DNA from: Campylobacterales bacterium | GTDB taxonomy: Bacteria; Campylobacterota; Campylobacteria; Campylobacterales; Sulfurimonadaceae | Assembly (NCBI GenBank): GCA_026390075.1 | Contig: JAPLGP010000055.1 | Location: 1-64,000 of the forward strand | Direction: 5' to 3' | Length of the DNA: 64,000 bases | Part shown: one piece after another, positions 16,580 through 26,088 of the stretch | Layout of the letters: every line of letters starts with the position of its first letter | Position numbering within the stretch: the first letter of the stretch is position 1 | Notes under the pieces: generated by a model | Seen by the model: the letters and a program-made list of their open reading frames with translations, nothing else | Told to the model about the DNA's origin: nothing | The model's database searches: none | Program-made: the position numbers and the translations under genes

Positions 16580-18316
16580 TTGAAAACATTAGTGAATTTT
16601 TTATCGCAAAAGAAGATTGAAGAGTCGGAAATATTTGTACATTTAAAATGTAGCAATGATGAAGCACTTATACTTCAATCGTTGGCAAAAAAATATGTTG
16701 AAGGTCAAGATGATATTTTGATTTTAGACCTTCTTCAAGAGTTGTATCCAACGGATAAATATAAACATTTGAGCCATCTAAAAGAGGTCAAAAATCTCTT
16801 AGAACTTGGCTGGTTACATCAGCAGAGTTTTACGCCGATGAAAATGTCAGAAGTGACTCCGCTAGAGCTTTTAAATACCGCAGTTGGGCTTACTCCATCC
16901 TTTTTAAAACTTCTGCAAGAAGGAACGCTTGAGACAGCTTTACCAGACATTAAACCTTATGGCGACCATTTGGAATACCTTCAAGACCAGTTTTTTAGGA
17001 TTGATCTTTATCAAAAAATGAGTGTTATCCGCCAAAACACGCATGAACACTCTTTGGGAATAGATAGAGTGCAAACTAAATTGCAACTCCTAGAAAAACG
17101 CATACAAGAGCGCATCGCCCAAACTCCAGAGAGCTTAGTTTTGGACAAATTTTTTAAACAAAAGAAGATGAGTAATTACGAACAAGTCATCTTTATAGCA
17201 CTTCTTCGTGAGGAGTACAGTGCGACGGATTCATCACTTCGGGAGATGAACACGCTTATAGATTTGATATCTTTAGATGAATATGAACGCATTAAGAACC
17301 GTTCACTTTTAGAGGATGGTTCAAACCTTATAAGCTCAGGGATTATTGATTACGAGGAGATGCTGAACCCGTTTGGTGGGATTTCTCGTGCTTTTTACAT
17401 CGTAGATGAGGTTCTTCAAAATATTATTCATCCGCAAAAAAGTAAAAAAGTTCGTAAATTGAAGTTAAATGCAATTATGGATGAGCAAGATATATTTGAA
17501 CTTATCGAACCTGAAACATCCCTCTCGGATGTAGTGTTAAACAAAAAAACAGAAGAGACTTTAGAAAATTTAATGCGTCAAGTGGATAAAGAGGTTATCA
17601 ATCGTCTCGTAGAATGGGGAGTGAAAGATAAAAAGAGTGGAATTGATGCAAGGATTATTTTTTATGGAGCGGCTGGAACGGGTAAAACTATGACAGCGTA
17701 TTCCCTTGCAAAATCGTTAAAAAGACAAGTTTTGGCATTTGACTGTTCCAAAATTTTATCTATGTATGTAGGTGAGAGTGAAAAAAATGTTCGTAAAATT
17801 TTTGACACTTTTTACGATTTATGTGAAAAAACAAAAACAGAACCAATCTTACTTTTAAATGAAGCAGACCAGTTTTTAAGTTCTCGTTCAAGCGGTATAA
17901 GCTCAAGCGCCGATCAGATGCACAACCAGATGCAAAACATTTTTTTAGAACAGATAGAAAAATTTAAAGGGATGTTGATAGCGACGACAAACCTCCTTGA
18001 AAACATCGATAAAGCCTTTTCAAGAAGATTTAACTACAAGATAGAGTTTAAAAAACCAGACGAGCTTCAAAGAGTTGAACTTTGGAAGAAAATGTTACCG
18101 ATTGATGCACCGTATGAAAAAGATTTTGATGCATCGCCTTTGTCCAAATACTCTCTAACAGGTGGGCAAATTAACCTTATAATCAAAAATACAGCCTATA
18201 AAGTAGCGGTGAGAAAGAATCCTATTTTTACTTTAAAAGATTTTGTTGAAGAGATTAGCAGAGAAAAAGATGCTTCTTTTGATAGCGAAAAATCTATGGG
18301 GTTTTTGAATAAGTAA
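16580..18316 (+). CDS. AAA+ ATPase with an unusual Asn in Walker B
   Basis: A 578-aa cytoplasmic protein. The first 330 residues are mostly helical and match nothing I recognise. The AAA module follows: Walker A GAAGTGKT (about 366), a LLLNEADQFL segment at the Walker B position with Asn-Glu in place of Asp-Glu, a sensor/SRH region (ATTNLLENIDKAFSRRFNY), and a C-terminal helical lid. The hhhhNEAD variant occurs in some bacterial AAA proteins, so it may be natural. The start is a TTG at 16580, chosen for the AAGGA about seven bases upstream. No substrate is apparent from its neighbours. Confidence 0.75.
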   Translation: MKTLVNFLSQKKIEESEIFVHLKCSNDEALILQSLAKKYVEGQDDILILDLLQELYPTDKYKHLSHLKEVKNLLELGWLHQQSFTPMKMSEVTPLELLNTAVGLTPSFLKLLQEGTLETALPDIKPYGDHLEYLQDQFFRIDLYQKMSVIRQNTHEHSLGIDRVQTKLQLLEKRIQERIAQTPESLVLDKFFKQKKMSNYEQVIFIALLREEYSATDSSLREMNTLIDLISLDEYERIKNRSLLEDGSNLISSGIIDYEEMLNPFGGISRAFYIVDEVLQNIIHPQKSKKVRKLKLNAIMDEQDIFELIEPETSLSDVVLNKKTEETLENLMRQVDKEVINRLVEWGVKDKKSGIDARIIFYGAAGTGKTMTAYSLAKSLKRQVLAFDCSKILSMYVGESEKNVRKIFDTFYDLCEKTKTEPILLLNEADQFLSSRSSGISSSADQMHNQMQNIFLEQIEKFKGMLIATTNLLENIDKAFSRRFNYKIEFKKPDELQRVELWKKMLPIDAPYEKDFDASPLSKYSLTGGQINLIIKNTAYKVAVRKNPIFTLKDFVEEISREKDASFDSEKSMGFLNK

Positions 18317-18321
18317 AAAAA

Positions 18322-18435
18322 TCCACATGCCATGATTTTATTTTGTTCGTAAGGGTGGCATGTGGAAATAAAACCATTTTTTATACAGAAAATAAAAGCA
18401 AACATTACCATTCTACACACTCATTTCCACATGCC
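18322..18435. repeat. Three GGCATGTGGAW motif copies downstream of the AAA+ gene
   Basis: TCCACATGCC at 18322-18331 and GGCATGTGGAA at 18357-18367 form an inverted pair (25-base spacer). A third copy, TTCCACATGCC, is at 18425-18435. The first pair starts six bases after the AAA+ stop codon and could act as a terminator stem. This is the densest intergenic cluster in the window. Confidence 0.85.
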
Positions 18436-18507
18436 GTAGAGTGTTGCGATTTGTGACATTTTCTATTTCTTAATATCCGTAACTCTTATATTTAATACTC
18501 TTTTTGT

Positions 18508-18513
18508 TATAGT
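18508..18513 (+). promoter_or_regulatory. Possible -10 element of the nuo operon
   Basis: TATAGT preceded by a T-rich stretch, about 100 bases before nuoA. There is no convincing -35. Epsilonproteobacterial sigma-70 promoters often lack one and show T-rich upstream DNA instead. This is tentative. Confidence 0.35.
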
Positions 18514-18613
18514 GCAGTAACTGTTTTTTCTGATACTTTTTGGTATTTGAAAACAAATATATTAAATAGTTGCATTTTAAGGAATGTGATTGTTAGATTT
18601 AAAGGTAGATTAT

Positions 18614-19003
18614 ATGGAACATATTGCTACAGCAAATCCGTATTTTGGTGTATTTGTACTTTTTGTAATAACATTTGGTGCATTTACAGCAACAACGATA
18701 ATTGCTCGTCTGGCTTCTCGTGCATTAGCCGCTAAAGATAGCGAAAAAATTAGGTTATCAGTGTATGAATGTGGACCTGAGATAACGAAACAACCAAATA
18801 GAATTTCGCCTCAGTTTTATCTTTTTGCACTTCTTTTCTTATTGTTTGATGTAGAAATCGTTTTTATGTTCCCGTGGGCAGTTGATTTTAAAGCACTTGG
18901 CTGGTTTGGTTTTGCTGAGATGCTTATGTTTATCTTATTACTTACAATCGGTTTTGTATATGCATGGAAAAAAGGAGCGCTTGAATGGCACAACATAAAA
19001 TAA
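18614..19003 (+). CDS. nuoA: NADH-quinone oxidoreductase subunit A
   Basis: A 129-aa inner-membrane subunit of complex I with three transmembrane helices. The conserved motif [38 protein letters not shown] is characteristic of NuoA. Two starts are possible: ATG 18614 with AAGGT upstream ([14 protein letters not shown]), chosen for its match to family length, or TTG 18590 with an AAGGA. It overlaps nuoB by 19 bases and opens the nuoA-N operon. Confidence 0.93.
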   Translation: MEHIATANPYFGVFVLFVITFGAFTATTIIARLASRALAAKDSEKIRLSVYECGPEITKQPNRISPQFYLFALLFLLFDVEIVFMFPWAVDFKALGWFGFAEMLMFILLLTIGFVYAWKKGALEWHNIK

Positions 19004-19494
19004 ATTACACGCAAGATGGTGGTTTACCAGTTGCACTTACAAGTATAGATAAAATCGTAAACTGGGGTCGTTCAAACTCTCTTTGGGCTTTGACTTATGG
19101 TTTGGCATGTTGTGGTATCGAGATGATGGCTTCAGGTGCATCAAGATTTGACTTTGACCGTTATGGAACGATTTTTCGCGCTTCTCCTCGTCAAGCGGAT
19201 GTTATGATAGTAGCGGGAACGCTCACAAAAAAACATGCTGAGTTTATCAAAAGACTTTATGACCAGATGACTGAACCACGATGGGTTATTTCAATGGGTT
19301 CATGCGCAAATACAGGCGGTATGTTTAACACTTACGCAACTGTTCAAGGTGTAGATAGAATTATTCCAGTGGATTTGTATCTTCCAGGTTGTGCGCCTCG
19401 TCCTGAGACACTTCAGTATGGTGTAATGTTACTCCAGAAAAAAATCCGTGCGAACAAAGCTGGTAATGCACAAAAACCAAAAAGGTTGATGTAA
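18985..19494 (+). CDS. nuoB: NADH-quinone oxidoreductase subunit B
   Basis: A 169-aa peripheral-arm subunit that binds cluster N2, the last iron-sulfur centre before quinone. The ligands are visible in [11 protein letters not shown] (paired Cys), [12 protein letters not shown] and [11 protein letters not shown]. The stop codon overlaps the nuoC start (TAATG), which suggests coupled translation. Confidence 0.96.
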   Translation: MAQHKINYTQDGGLPVALTSIDKIVNWGRSNSLWALTYGLACCGIEMMASGASRFDFDRYGTIFRASPRQADVMIVAGTLTKKHAEFIKRLYDQMTEPRWVISMGSCANTGGMFNTYATVQGVDRIIPVDLYLPGCAPRPETLQYGVMLLQKKIRANKAGNAQKPKRLM

Positions 19495-20300
19495 TGAGAG
19501 CTTATACACCCAAAGATAATGTACAAGCAAAACCGTACTATACAGATAGATTTTATGTAGCCCCTCAGGTTCCAAAACAAGCTGTTGAGAGTGATGAAGT
19601 TTTTGCAGCAGATTTAGAAGCAATCAAAGCAAAGTTTGAAGTAAGTGACGCTTATATTCAAGTCGGACAAATGGTTGTTTATATCCATGCAAAAGATAAT
19701 TATGGTGTTTTAGAACTTTTGAAAGATGAACTTCAATATACGCAACTAACCGAAATGAGTGCTATTGACTGGTTGGCAAAAGAGAATAAGTTTGAGATTT
19801 TTTATCAAATGTTAAGCATGAATAAACGCAAAAGAGTTCGTATAAAAATGTTTATAGAGAATGGTCAAGCAGTAAATTCAGTAGAAAAACTTTTCCGCTC
19901 GGCTGATTGGTCTGAGCGTGAAATGTTTGACATGTTCGGTATTGAGGCAAATGGGCATCCATTTATGAAAAGAATTCTTATGCCTTATGATTGGCAAGGA
20001 CATCCACTTCTTAAAACTTACCCTTTACAAGGCGATGAGTTTGCTGCTTGGTATGAAGTAGATAAAATTTATGGAAAAGAAGCAAGAGATATTATTGGGC
20101 CTGAACTTCGTGATCCTGCAAGAGTTGATAGATATGACTCAGATAGATTTGCAAGATTAGGACATGAAGTTCCTAAGGGCACAGTAATTACTGGTGATGA
20201 GCCAAAAATAGAACAAAGCTACCAAGAAGAGGGCGGTGTGTTCATGATTAAAAAATTTGATAAAGAGTCGTCAGTAGTTATTGATGATCCTCAAAGATAG
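19494..20300 (+). CDS. nuoC: NADH-quinone oxidoreductase subunit C
   Basis: A 268-aa hydrophilic subunit of the quinone-reducing module. The conserved [22 protein letters not shown] and [18 protein letters not shown] segments are diagnostic. The N-terminal 60 residues are variable and family-typical for Campylobacterota. NuoC and NuoD are separate proteins here, unlike the NuoCD fusion of E. coli. Confidence 0.95.
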   Translation: MRAYTPKDNVQAKPYYTDRFYVAPQVPKQAVESDEVFAADLEAIKAKFEVSDAYIQVGQMVVYIHAKDNYGVLELLKDELQYTQLTEMSAIDWLAKENKFEIFYQMLSMNKRKRVRIKMFIENGQAVNSVEKLFRSADWSEREMFDMFGIEANGHPFMKRILMPYDWQGHPLLKTYPLQGDEFAAWYEVDKIYGKEARDIIGPELRDPARVDRYDSDRFARLGHEVPKGTVITGDEPKIEQSYQEEGGVFMIKKFDKESSVVIDDPQR

Positions 20301-20311
20301 GGTGGTAAAAT

Positions 20312-21553
20312 ATGGCACAAATAAAAAATAGATTAACACCGTTTTTTGAAAATATCTCATTCGATAGAGAAGACAATGAGCTTATCTTAAACTTCGGTCC
20401 TCAACACCCTTCGGCGCATGGACAACTTCGTTTGATGCTTCATTTGCAACAAGAACAAATTACAAAAGCGCATCCAGATATTGGATATCTTCACCGTGGT
20501 ATGGAGAAGATGGCTGAAAATATGATTTATAACGAGTTTATGCCAACAACAGACCGTATGGATTATATTGCTTCTTCTTCAAACAATTATGGATTTGCAT
20601 TAGCAGTTGAGAAACTTGTAGGTTTAGAAGTTCCTCGTCGTGCGAAAGTTATTCGTATGATGTTGCTTGAGATTAATCGCATAATGAGTCACCTTTTTTG
20701 GTTGGCTACAACGGCACTTGATATCGGAGCTATGACAGTTTTCCTTTTTGCATTTCGTGAGAGAGAGTACTTAATGGACATTATTGAGGGCTATTGTGGA
20801 GCAAGACTTACGCACTCCGCTATTCGTATCGGTGGTGTTCCACTTGATATTCAAGATAGTTTCTTATTGCAGTTAAAAACTTTCTTAGATAAATTACCTC
20901 AAAATATTAAAGATTATGAAGATTTACTAGACACGAACCGTATTTGGTTGATGAGAATGGAAGAGGTTGGACATATCTCTAAAGAGCTTTCTTTATCATG
21001 GGGATGTACTGGCCCGATGCTCAGAGCAAGTGGAACAGCATGGGATATTCGTAAGGAAGAGCCTTATGAGTTGTATGATGAAGTAGAGTTTAGTGTACCA
21101 TTTTCAGATAAGGGCGATAACTTTGCAAGATACCGTGTTTATATGCAAGAGATGAGAGAGAGTGCAAAAATTCTTTATCAAACAATAGATATGTATTGGG
21201 CATGTGTAAAAAATAATCAAACTGAGTTAATGGCACACGCACCAAAATATATCTCAGCTCCAAAGTTAGATATCATGACGCAAAACTACTCTTTGATGCA
21301 ACACTTTGTGCTTGTAACACAAGGTATGAGACCGCCTGTTGGTGAAGTTTATGTGGCAACAGAATCACCAAAAGGTGAACTCGGGTTTTACATAAATTCT
21401 CAAGGTGGACCATACCCATATAGACTGAAGCTTCGCGCACCATCTTTTTGGCACACAGGAATTTTAACTGACCTTTTACCAGGGCATTATATTCCAGATG
21501 TTGTTTCTATTATTGGTACAACTAACATCGTATTTGGAGAGGTTGACAGATAA
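20312..21553 (+). CDS. nuoD: NADH-quinone oxidoreductase subunit D
   Basis: A 413-aa subunit that with NuoB forms the quinone-binding pocket. Signatures include [29 protein letters not shown] and the late [15 protein letters not shown] and [18 protein letters not shown]. Length is full. Its stop overlaps the start of the small nuoE-like gene (TAATG). Confidence 0.96.
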   Translation: MAQIKNRLTPFFENISFDREDNELILNFGPQHPSAHGQLRLMLHLQQEQITKAHPDIGYLHRGMEKMAENMIYNEFMPTTDRMDYIASSSNNYGFALAVEKLVGLEVPRRAKVIRMMLLEINRIMSHLFWLATTALDIGAMTVFLFAFREREYLMDIIEGYCGARLTHSAIRIGGVPLDIQDSFLLQLKTFLDKLPQNIKDYEDLLDTNRIWLMRMEEVGHISKELSLSWGCTGPMLRASGTAWDIRKEEPYELYDEVEFSVPFSDKGDNFARYRVYMQEMRESAKILYQTIDMYWACVKNNQTELMAHAPKYISAPKLDIMTQNYSLMQHFVLVTQGMRPPVGEVYVATESPKGELGFYINSQGGPYPYRLKLRAPSFWHTGILTDLLPGHYIPDVVSIIGTTNIVFGEVDR

Positions 21554-21774
21554 TGAAAAGATATGATTTAAGACATTTAAAAAGCGAATTTGAACCTAAG
21601 ATGAAAGAAATTTTGGGTTTGCATAAAGCGGGTGAAGTAGCAATCTTTTTATTTGAAATTGGTGATTTTTCACCAATTCAAAAATCAGCAGATTTGGTAA
21701 AAGAGTGTGGTTATGAGTTGATGAACTCTTTAAAGTTTAACGAAGTCGATTGGACTATCGTAACAAAAAAATAG
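21553..21774 (+). CDS. Small complex I accessory protein in the nuoE position (HP1264/Cj1575-like)
   Basis: A 73-aa soluble protein without cysteines, so it cannot bind the [2Fe-2S] cluster of canonical NuoE. In Helicobacter and Campylobacter, small proteins of the same size occupy this place in nuo operons that lack NuoE/NuoF and do not use NADH. The sequence ([21 protein letters not shown]...) fits that group by length and position; I cannot align it here. It is probably structural or an adaptor for the alternative electron-input module. Confidence 0.75.
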   Translation: MKRYDLRHLKSEFEPKMKEILGLHKAGEVAIFLFEIGDFSPIQKSADLVKECGYELMNSLKFNEVDWTIVTKK

Positions 21775-21787
21775 GCGGGGTTTGATT

Positions 21788-23782
21788 TTGAGTAAAGTCT
21801 ATTTTTCTACTTGGAATGGTGAGTTGGTAAACAATGTCAATAAGCCTAAAGAAGAGTGGCAAGAATCAGCTTATGACCTACCTGCACAATATGACTCTCA
21901 CCGTGAGTCAAAAGCTTTTATAGGCTGGGACGGTGTTTCGTTGTTTAGTGAAGATGTAGATGTAATTCGTCTTGCGATGGAGTATGCTGCACAGTACCAA
22001 GAGTATTCTGAGGCATGTGGAAGATGTGCACCTGGAAGATGGGGTGGCAGAATTCTATATGACCAACTCGATAAAATTGCTCGTGGTGAGGGGTCTATTT
22101 CTGATTTGAATCACTTAAAAGAGATTGGTAAAAGTATGCAAATTACTTCTAAATGTGAGATTGGAAAAACAGTTCCAAATCCTATTTTAGATTTGATGAC
22201 GCATTTTGAAGATGAGTTTATGGCTTGTATAAATGAGCAAAAAACTTCAAAACATTACCATGAAAGCGTTGGCTACATTGCAAAAATTACAGCTCCATGT
22301 ACGGATGCTTGTCCTGCGCATGTGGATATTCCTGCCTATATTGAGGGTGTAAGAGATTTAAGATTTGATGATTCGCTTACGGCAACGCGTCAAACAATGC
22401 CACTTGCTCATGTTTGTGGTCGTGTTTGTCCACATCCTTGTGAAGAGGCGTGTAGAAGAACAAATCTTGATGAACCTATTTCTATCATGGCACTCAAACG
22501 CCTTGGTGCGGATTGGGAAACAGATCATGGCTATAGCTTTTTTCATCCTATGGAGAAAAAGCCAAGCACTGGCAAAAAAGTAGCAGTTATTGGTGCAGGT
22601 CCTGCAGGGCTTACAACAGCGTACTATTTAGCGGCTGAGGGCGTAGAAGTAGATGTTTATGAAGAGCTTCCAGTTTTAGGCGGTGAAGTTGCAGTAGGTG
22701 TTCCAGAATACCGTATGCCGATAGGAAAATATAACCAAGATATTGAATGTGTTCGGGATATGGGTGTGAATTTTCTTACAAATAGAAAAATCAATGCAGA
22801 CGACATGAGACGATTTGAGAATGAGTATGATGCAACAATGGTAGCAACAGGAACGCGTATCTCTAAAAAAGTATATTGTGACAATGAAAGATTTGAGATT
22901 AAAGGCTACTGGTCAGCGATCGAGATGCTTGATCAGATTAATCTTTGGGATAAATACGGCATTGGCGAGAGAGTTGACTTAACTGGCAAAACAGTTGTTT
23001 GTGTTGGTGGTGGATTTACTTCTATGGATGTTGTGCGTTGTGCAATTCGTGCAAATGCGAAAAAAGTGTATATGATTTATCGCCGTGATGAAAAAACAAT
23101 TATTAGAAATACGACCTATGAAGAGTATCATGAAGCTGTAGAAGAGGGTGTTGAGTTCTTATTTCATTCAGCAGTTGCTAAAATGAATGATGAAGAGGAT
23201 GTACTCAAATCTCTTTTAGTAGATAAGTTTGAGTTAGTTCCAGACCCAAATGGCGGGCGTGCTGAACTTGTAAAAGTCGAGGGCGAATCGTATGTGATTG
23301 AGACTGATTTTTTAGTTCCTGCGGTATCTCAAGCAGCTGATTTGAAGCTTTTGCCAGAAGAGTGGGAGATAGAAAAAACTTCATGGGGAACTATTAAGAC
23401 AAATGGTAAAGATTATATGACTTCCAAGAAGGGTATTTTTGCTTCAGGAGATTGTGAATATGGTCCTATGACTATTGTAAATGCAGTTGGACAAGCTAAA
23501 CGCGCATCTTCTGTTATGAGTAGATATTTACAAACGGGCGAAATAACTCTTAGTGATGATGAGATTATGGAAGACCACCTTCGTAAACTCCGTGTTTATG
23601 ATAAAAAAGAGAAAATCACTGGCTGGTTACCAGGTTTAGCAAGAGAACAGAGTGAAGTTCTGGATGTTGATGTGCGAAAAGATAACAACAAAGAAGTAAA
23701 TTTAGGTTTTACTCAAGAACAAGCGATTAGTGAAGCTGACCGTTGTATGCGTTGTTATTACATCGCTATGGTTGCGGTTTAG
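21788..23782 (+). CDS. Hybrid NuoF-like / GltD-like flavoprotein in the nuoF position
   Basis: A 664-aa protein replacing canonical NuoF. The N-terminal part (about 1-150) resembles the NuoF cluster-N3 region: EACGRCAPGRWGG and, about 43 residues later, TSKCEIGKTVPNPI. The usual CxxCxxC is here CxxCxxG. Residues about 160-650 resemble the glutamate synthase small subunit: an N-terminal Cys-rich region (CTDACPAHVDIPAYI, CGRVCPHPCEEACRR), FAD loop GAGPAGL and NAD(P) loop VGGGFTSMD. It could feed electrons from NAD(P)H or ferredoxin into complex I; the donor is not known. The TTG start at 21788 lies seven bases after GCGGGG; a TTG at 21782 is too close. Confidence 0.8.
   Translation: MSKVYFSTWNGELVNNVNKPKEEWQESAYDLPAQYDSHRESKAFIGWDGVSLFSEDVDVIRLAMEYAAQYQEYSEACGRCAPGRWGGRILYDQLDKIARGEGSISDLNHLKEIGKSMQITSKCEIGKTVPNPILDLMTHFEDEFMACINEQKTSKHYHESVGYIAKITAPCTDACPAHVDIPAYIEGVRDLRFDDSLTATRQTMPLAHVCGRVCPHPCEEACRRTNLDEPISIMALKRLGADWETDHGYSFFHPMEKKPSTGKKVAVIGAGPAGLTTAYYLAAEGVEVDVYEELPVLGGEVAVGVPEYRMPIGKYNQDIECVRDMGVNFLTNRKINADDMRRFENEYDATMVATGTRISKKVYCDNERFEIKGYWSAIEMLDQINLWDKYGIGERVDLTGKTVVCVGGGFTSMDVVRCAIRANAKKVYMIYRRDEKTIIRNTTYEEYHEAVEEGVEFLFHSAVAKMNDEEDVLKSLLVDKFELVPDPNGGRAELVKVEGESYVIETDFLVPAVSQAADLKLLPEEWEIEKTSWGTIKTNGKDYMTSKKGIFASGDCEYGPMTIVNAVGQAKRASSVMSRYLQTGEITLSDDEIMEDHLRKLRVYDKKEKITGWLPGLAREQSEVLDVDVRKDNNKEVNLGFTQEQAISEADRCMRCYYIAMVAV
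22012..22022 (+). repeat. GGCATGTGGAA motif copy in the nuoF-like gene
   Basis: Exact 11-base copy coding Ala-Cys-Gly in the EACGRC iron-sulfur motif. Confidence 0.85.
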
Positions 23783-23793
23783 GAGGTATGGAG

Positions 23794-26088
23794 ATGGAAA
23801 AATTAATACATTTTACAATTGACGGTATCTCTGTAGAAGCTAAAAAAGGCGAAACTATTTTAACCGTAGCTCGCAAAAATGATATCTACATACCTACTAT
23901 GTGTTATATCTCTAAAACAACTCCTTGTGCATCATGTCGCATGTGTGTTGTAGAAGTCAAAGGCGTTGAAGGGTTTGTGCTTAGTTGTAATACGCCTCCA
24001 GTTGAGGGCATTGAAATAACAACAAATACAAAAGAACTTGAAAATGAGCGAACAAACATCATGAAGCTTTATGATGTAAACCATCCTCTAGAGTGTGGTG
24101 TTTGTGATAAATCAGGCGAATGTGACCATCCTCTAGAGTGTGGTGTTTGTGATAAATCAGGCGAATGTGACTTGCAAAATAAAACTTTAGAATTTGGTGT
24201 TTCACAGCAAAACTTTAGTGCGCGTGACCAAGCTCGTAAAATAGAGCATTGGGGGTTAATTAATTATGACCCATCTTTGTGTATTTTATGTGAAAAGTGT
24301 GTGCATGTTTGTAATGAAGTGATAGGCGATGATGCTATAGAAGTGAAGTTTGGCGGATATAGCTCGACTATTATTCCTAAAAACAGTGATACTTTAGATT
24401 GTACTTTTTGTGGAGAGTGTATCGCAGTTTGTCCTGTGGGTGCATTGGTTAGCTCAGATTTCAAATATAGTGCGAATGCTTGGGAACTTAGTCGTGTACC
24501 CGCTACATGCGCACACTGTTCTGGCGGATGTTCATTAGAGTATGAAACTCGGCATGTGGGAATCAATGGGAATGCTTCAATTTATAGAGTAAAAAATAAT
24601 TTTGAATTTTCATCACTCTGTGGAGCTGGTCGTTTTGGTTTTGACTTTGACAACCATGCACTCAGAGATGAACACGCATTTCTTTTAGCTATCAAAGCAA
24701 TTCAAAGTGCAAAAGCAATTCGTTTTTCATCGATGATAACAAATGAAGAGACGCATATTTTACAACTTTTAAAAGAAAAACTTGGTATCAAATTATTTAA
24801 CGAAGATGCAAGAGTGTATCAAGAATTTATGAAAGCATACAGTTCTATAAGTGGTAAAAAACATCACAGTGGTTCACTTGATGCAATTAAACTCTCCGAT
24901 GCAGCCATTATAATTGGGAGTAGAATTGCAACGGATAATCCAGCTGTGCGATATGCTCTCACAACTGCTGCTAAACATAATGGTGCAAAAGTTGTTTATG
25001 CGCATCCGATAGAAGATGCTCTAATACAAAATACAGTGACGCAGTTTATGAAGTATGAAGTAGGCACAGAAGAGGGCGTTATGGCACTTTTGGCAAATGC
25101 AATACTTAAAGATGCTGATTTGTCTCAGGAAGAGAGAGCTTTTTTTGATGCACTCGATTTAGGGTATCTTGAAGCTGAAAGCAACATTGGACATGAAGAA
25201 ATTTCTTTGATGATGCACTCATTTGCAAGAGCCAAAAATCGTGTACTTATCATAGGAAATGATTTAATAGCGCACGAGAGAGCTTTAAACATTGCTAAAT
25301 TATCTGCTTTGATTGAAAAATATAGCGACTTCTCTTTAGTTATTGTGCCAAATGAAGTGAATACTTTAGGCGTATCATTAATCGCTGATTTGGATAAAGA
25401 TGAAGATATCATTGATGTCGTTGGATATAACGCAAAAGGTAATTTTATAATCTCATCTTTAAAGTTTGCGAATCTGGCAGTTGCATCTTTGAATCAGCAA
25501 GAAGGAACTTTTGTAAGTATCGATAACAGAGTGCTTCCTACAAATGTTGCAGTTGCCTTTAACGGATATACACTCAATGAATTAGCTTCGGCATGTGGAA
25601 TTGTGAGTCAAAACAGTATTGATTATACGACTAAGTTAAATAAAAATTCAGGATTTAAAAATATTGGTTTTGATTTTTTAGAAAATTTCTTATCTCCACA
25701 TGGAGATGATAATCGAGGTTATCTTCTTGATGAAGTAACATGTAAAATGAACGGTGCGATAGAATCAGTAGAGGATTTACCAGAATTTAATGGTACGGTA
25801 ATTTACCATTCAAATCCAGTTTTACAGTTTAATGCTTATACAAACATAGCAAAACAGCTTGAAAAGGATAATGCTCTAAGAGGTTCAGCTCAGTTTGCAG
25901 CGGCAGCAAAAATTTCTGATGGAGATAGGATTGAGATACAATTTGGTTCTAAAATGATTGCTAGAGAGTTTAAACTAGATAGCACTTTAAAAGGTACAAT
26001 AGCACTCAATCCTGTGTTTGATGATGTTGTAGATGCTAGTAGATATAAATTTGAAAAATCCAAAATAATGAGAGTATCACATGAGTGA
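23794..26088 (+). CDS. nuoG1: NADH-quinone oxidoreductase subunit G, first copy, with duplicated Fe-S motif
   Basis: A 764-aa iron-sulfur subunit of the peripheral arm. Order of motifs: [2Fe-2S] cysteines in CYISKTTPCASCRMCVVE (about 30-45), the His/Cys motif HPLECGVCDKSGEC present twice in tandem (residues 97-111 and 112-126), two [4Fe-4S] motifs (CILCEKCVHVC, CTFCGECIAVCP), and CAHCSGGC, followed by a molybdopterin-oxidoreductase-like body. The start at 23794 is set by AGGAGG at 23781-23786; the ATG at 23788 is only one base away and an earlier ORF start lies inside nuoF. It overlaps nuoG2 by eight bases. Confidence 0.92.
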   Translation: MEKLIHFTIDGISVEAKKGETILTVARKNDIYIPTMCYISKTTPCASCRMCVVEVKGVEGFVLSCNTPPVEGIEITTNTKELENERTNIMKLYDVNHPLECGVCDKSGECDHPLECGVCDKSGECDLQNKTLEFGVSQQNFSARDQARKIEHWGLINYDPSLCILCEKCVHVCNEVIGDDAIEVKFGGYSSTIIPKNSDTLDCTFCGECIAVCPVGALVSSDFKYSANAWELSRVPATCAHCSGGCSLEYETRHVGINGNASIYRVKNNFEFSSLCGAGRFGFDFDNHALRDEHAFLLAIKAIQSAKAIRFSSMITNEETHILQLLKEKLGIKLFNEDARVYQEFMKAYSSISGKKHHSGSLDAIKLSDAAIIIGSRIATDNPAVRYALTTAAKHNGAKVVYAHPIEDALIQNTVTQFMKYEVGTEEGVMALLANAILKDADLSQEERAFFDALDLGYLEAESNIGHEEISLMMHSFARAKNRVLIIGNDLIAHERALNIAKLSALIEKYSDFSLVIVPNEVNTLGVSLIADLDKDEDIIDVVGYNAKGNFIISSLKFANLAVASLNQQEGTFVSIDNRVLPTNVAVAFNGYTLNELASACGIVSQNSIDYTTKLNKNSGFKNIGFDFLENFLSPHGDDNRGYLLDEVTCKMNGAIESVEDLPEFNGTVIYHSNPVLQFNAYTNIAKQLEKDNALRGSAQFAAAAKISDGDRIEIQFGSKMIAREFKLDSTLKGTIALNPVFDDVVDASRYKFEKSKIMRVSHE
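24082..24171 (+). repeat. Perfect 45-bp tandem duplication inside nuoG1
   Basis: Two identical 45-bp units (24082-24126 and 24127-24171), each coding the 15 residues HPLECGVCDKSGECD. The frame is kept. NuoG2 and other NuoG proteins have one unit. Complete identity suggests the duplication is very recent or a sequencing/assembly artefact. Confidence 0.95.
24551..24559 (+). repeat. GGCATGTGG motif core in nuoG1
   Basis: Nine-base core followed by GAA in place of AA. It codes His-Val-Gly on the gene strand. Confidence 0.7.
25590..25600 (+). repeat. GGCATGTGGAA motif copy in nuoG1
   Basis: Exact 11-base copy coding Ala-Cys-Gly. Confidence 0.85.

Larger units (their letters stand above)
18317..18613. 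other. Intergenic region upstream of the complex I operon
   Basis: About 300 bp without a gene. It holds the three motif copies and then an AT-rich stretch that should contain the nuo promoter. Confidence 0.7.

Noticed and set aside
24264-24566. ORFs antisense to Fe-S regions of nuoG1 and nuoG2 (also 26497-26796)
   Set aside because: They mirror the Cys-rich codons of the sense genes and appear in both paralogues for that reason.
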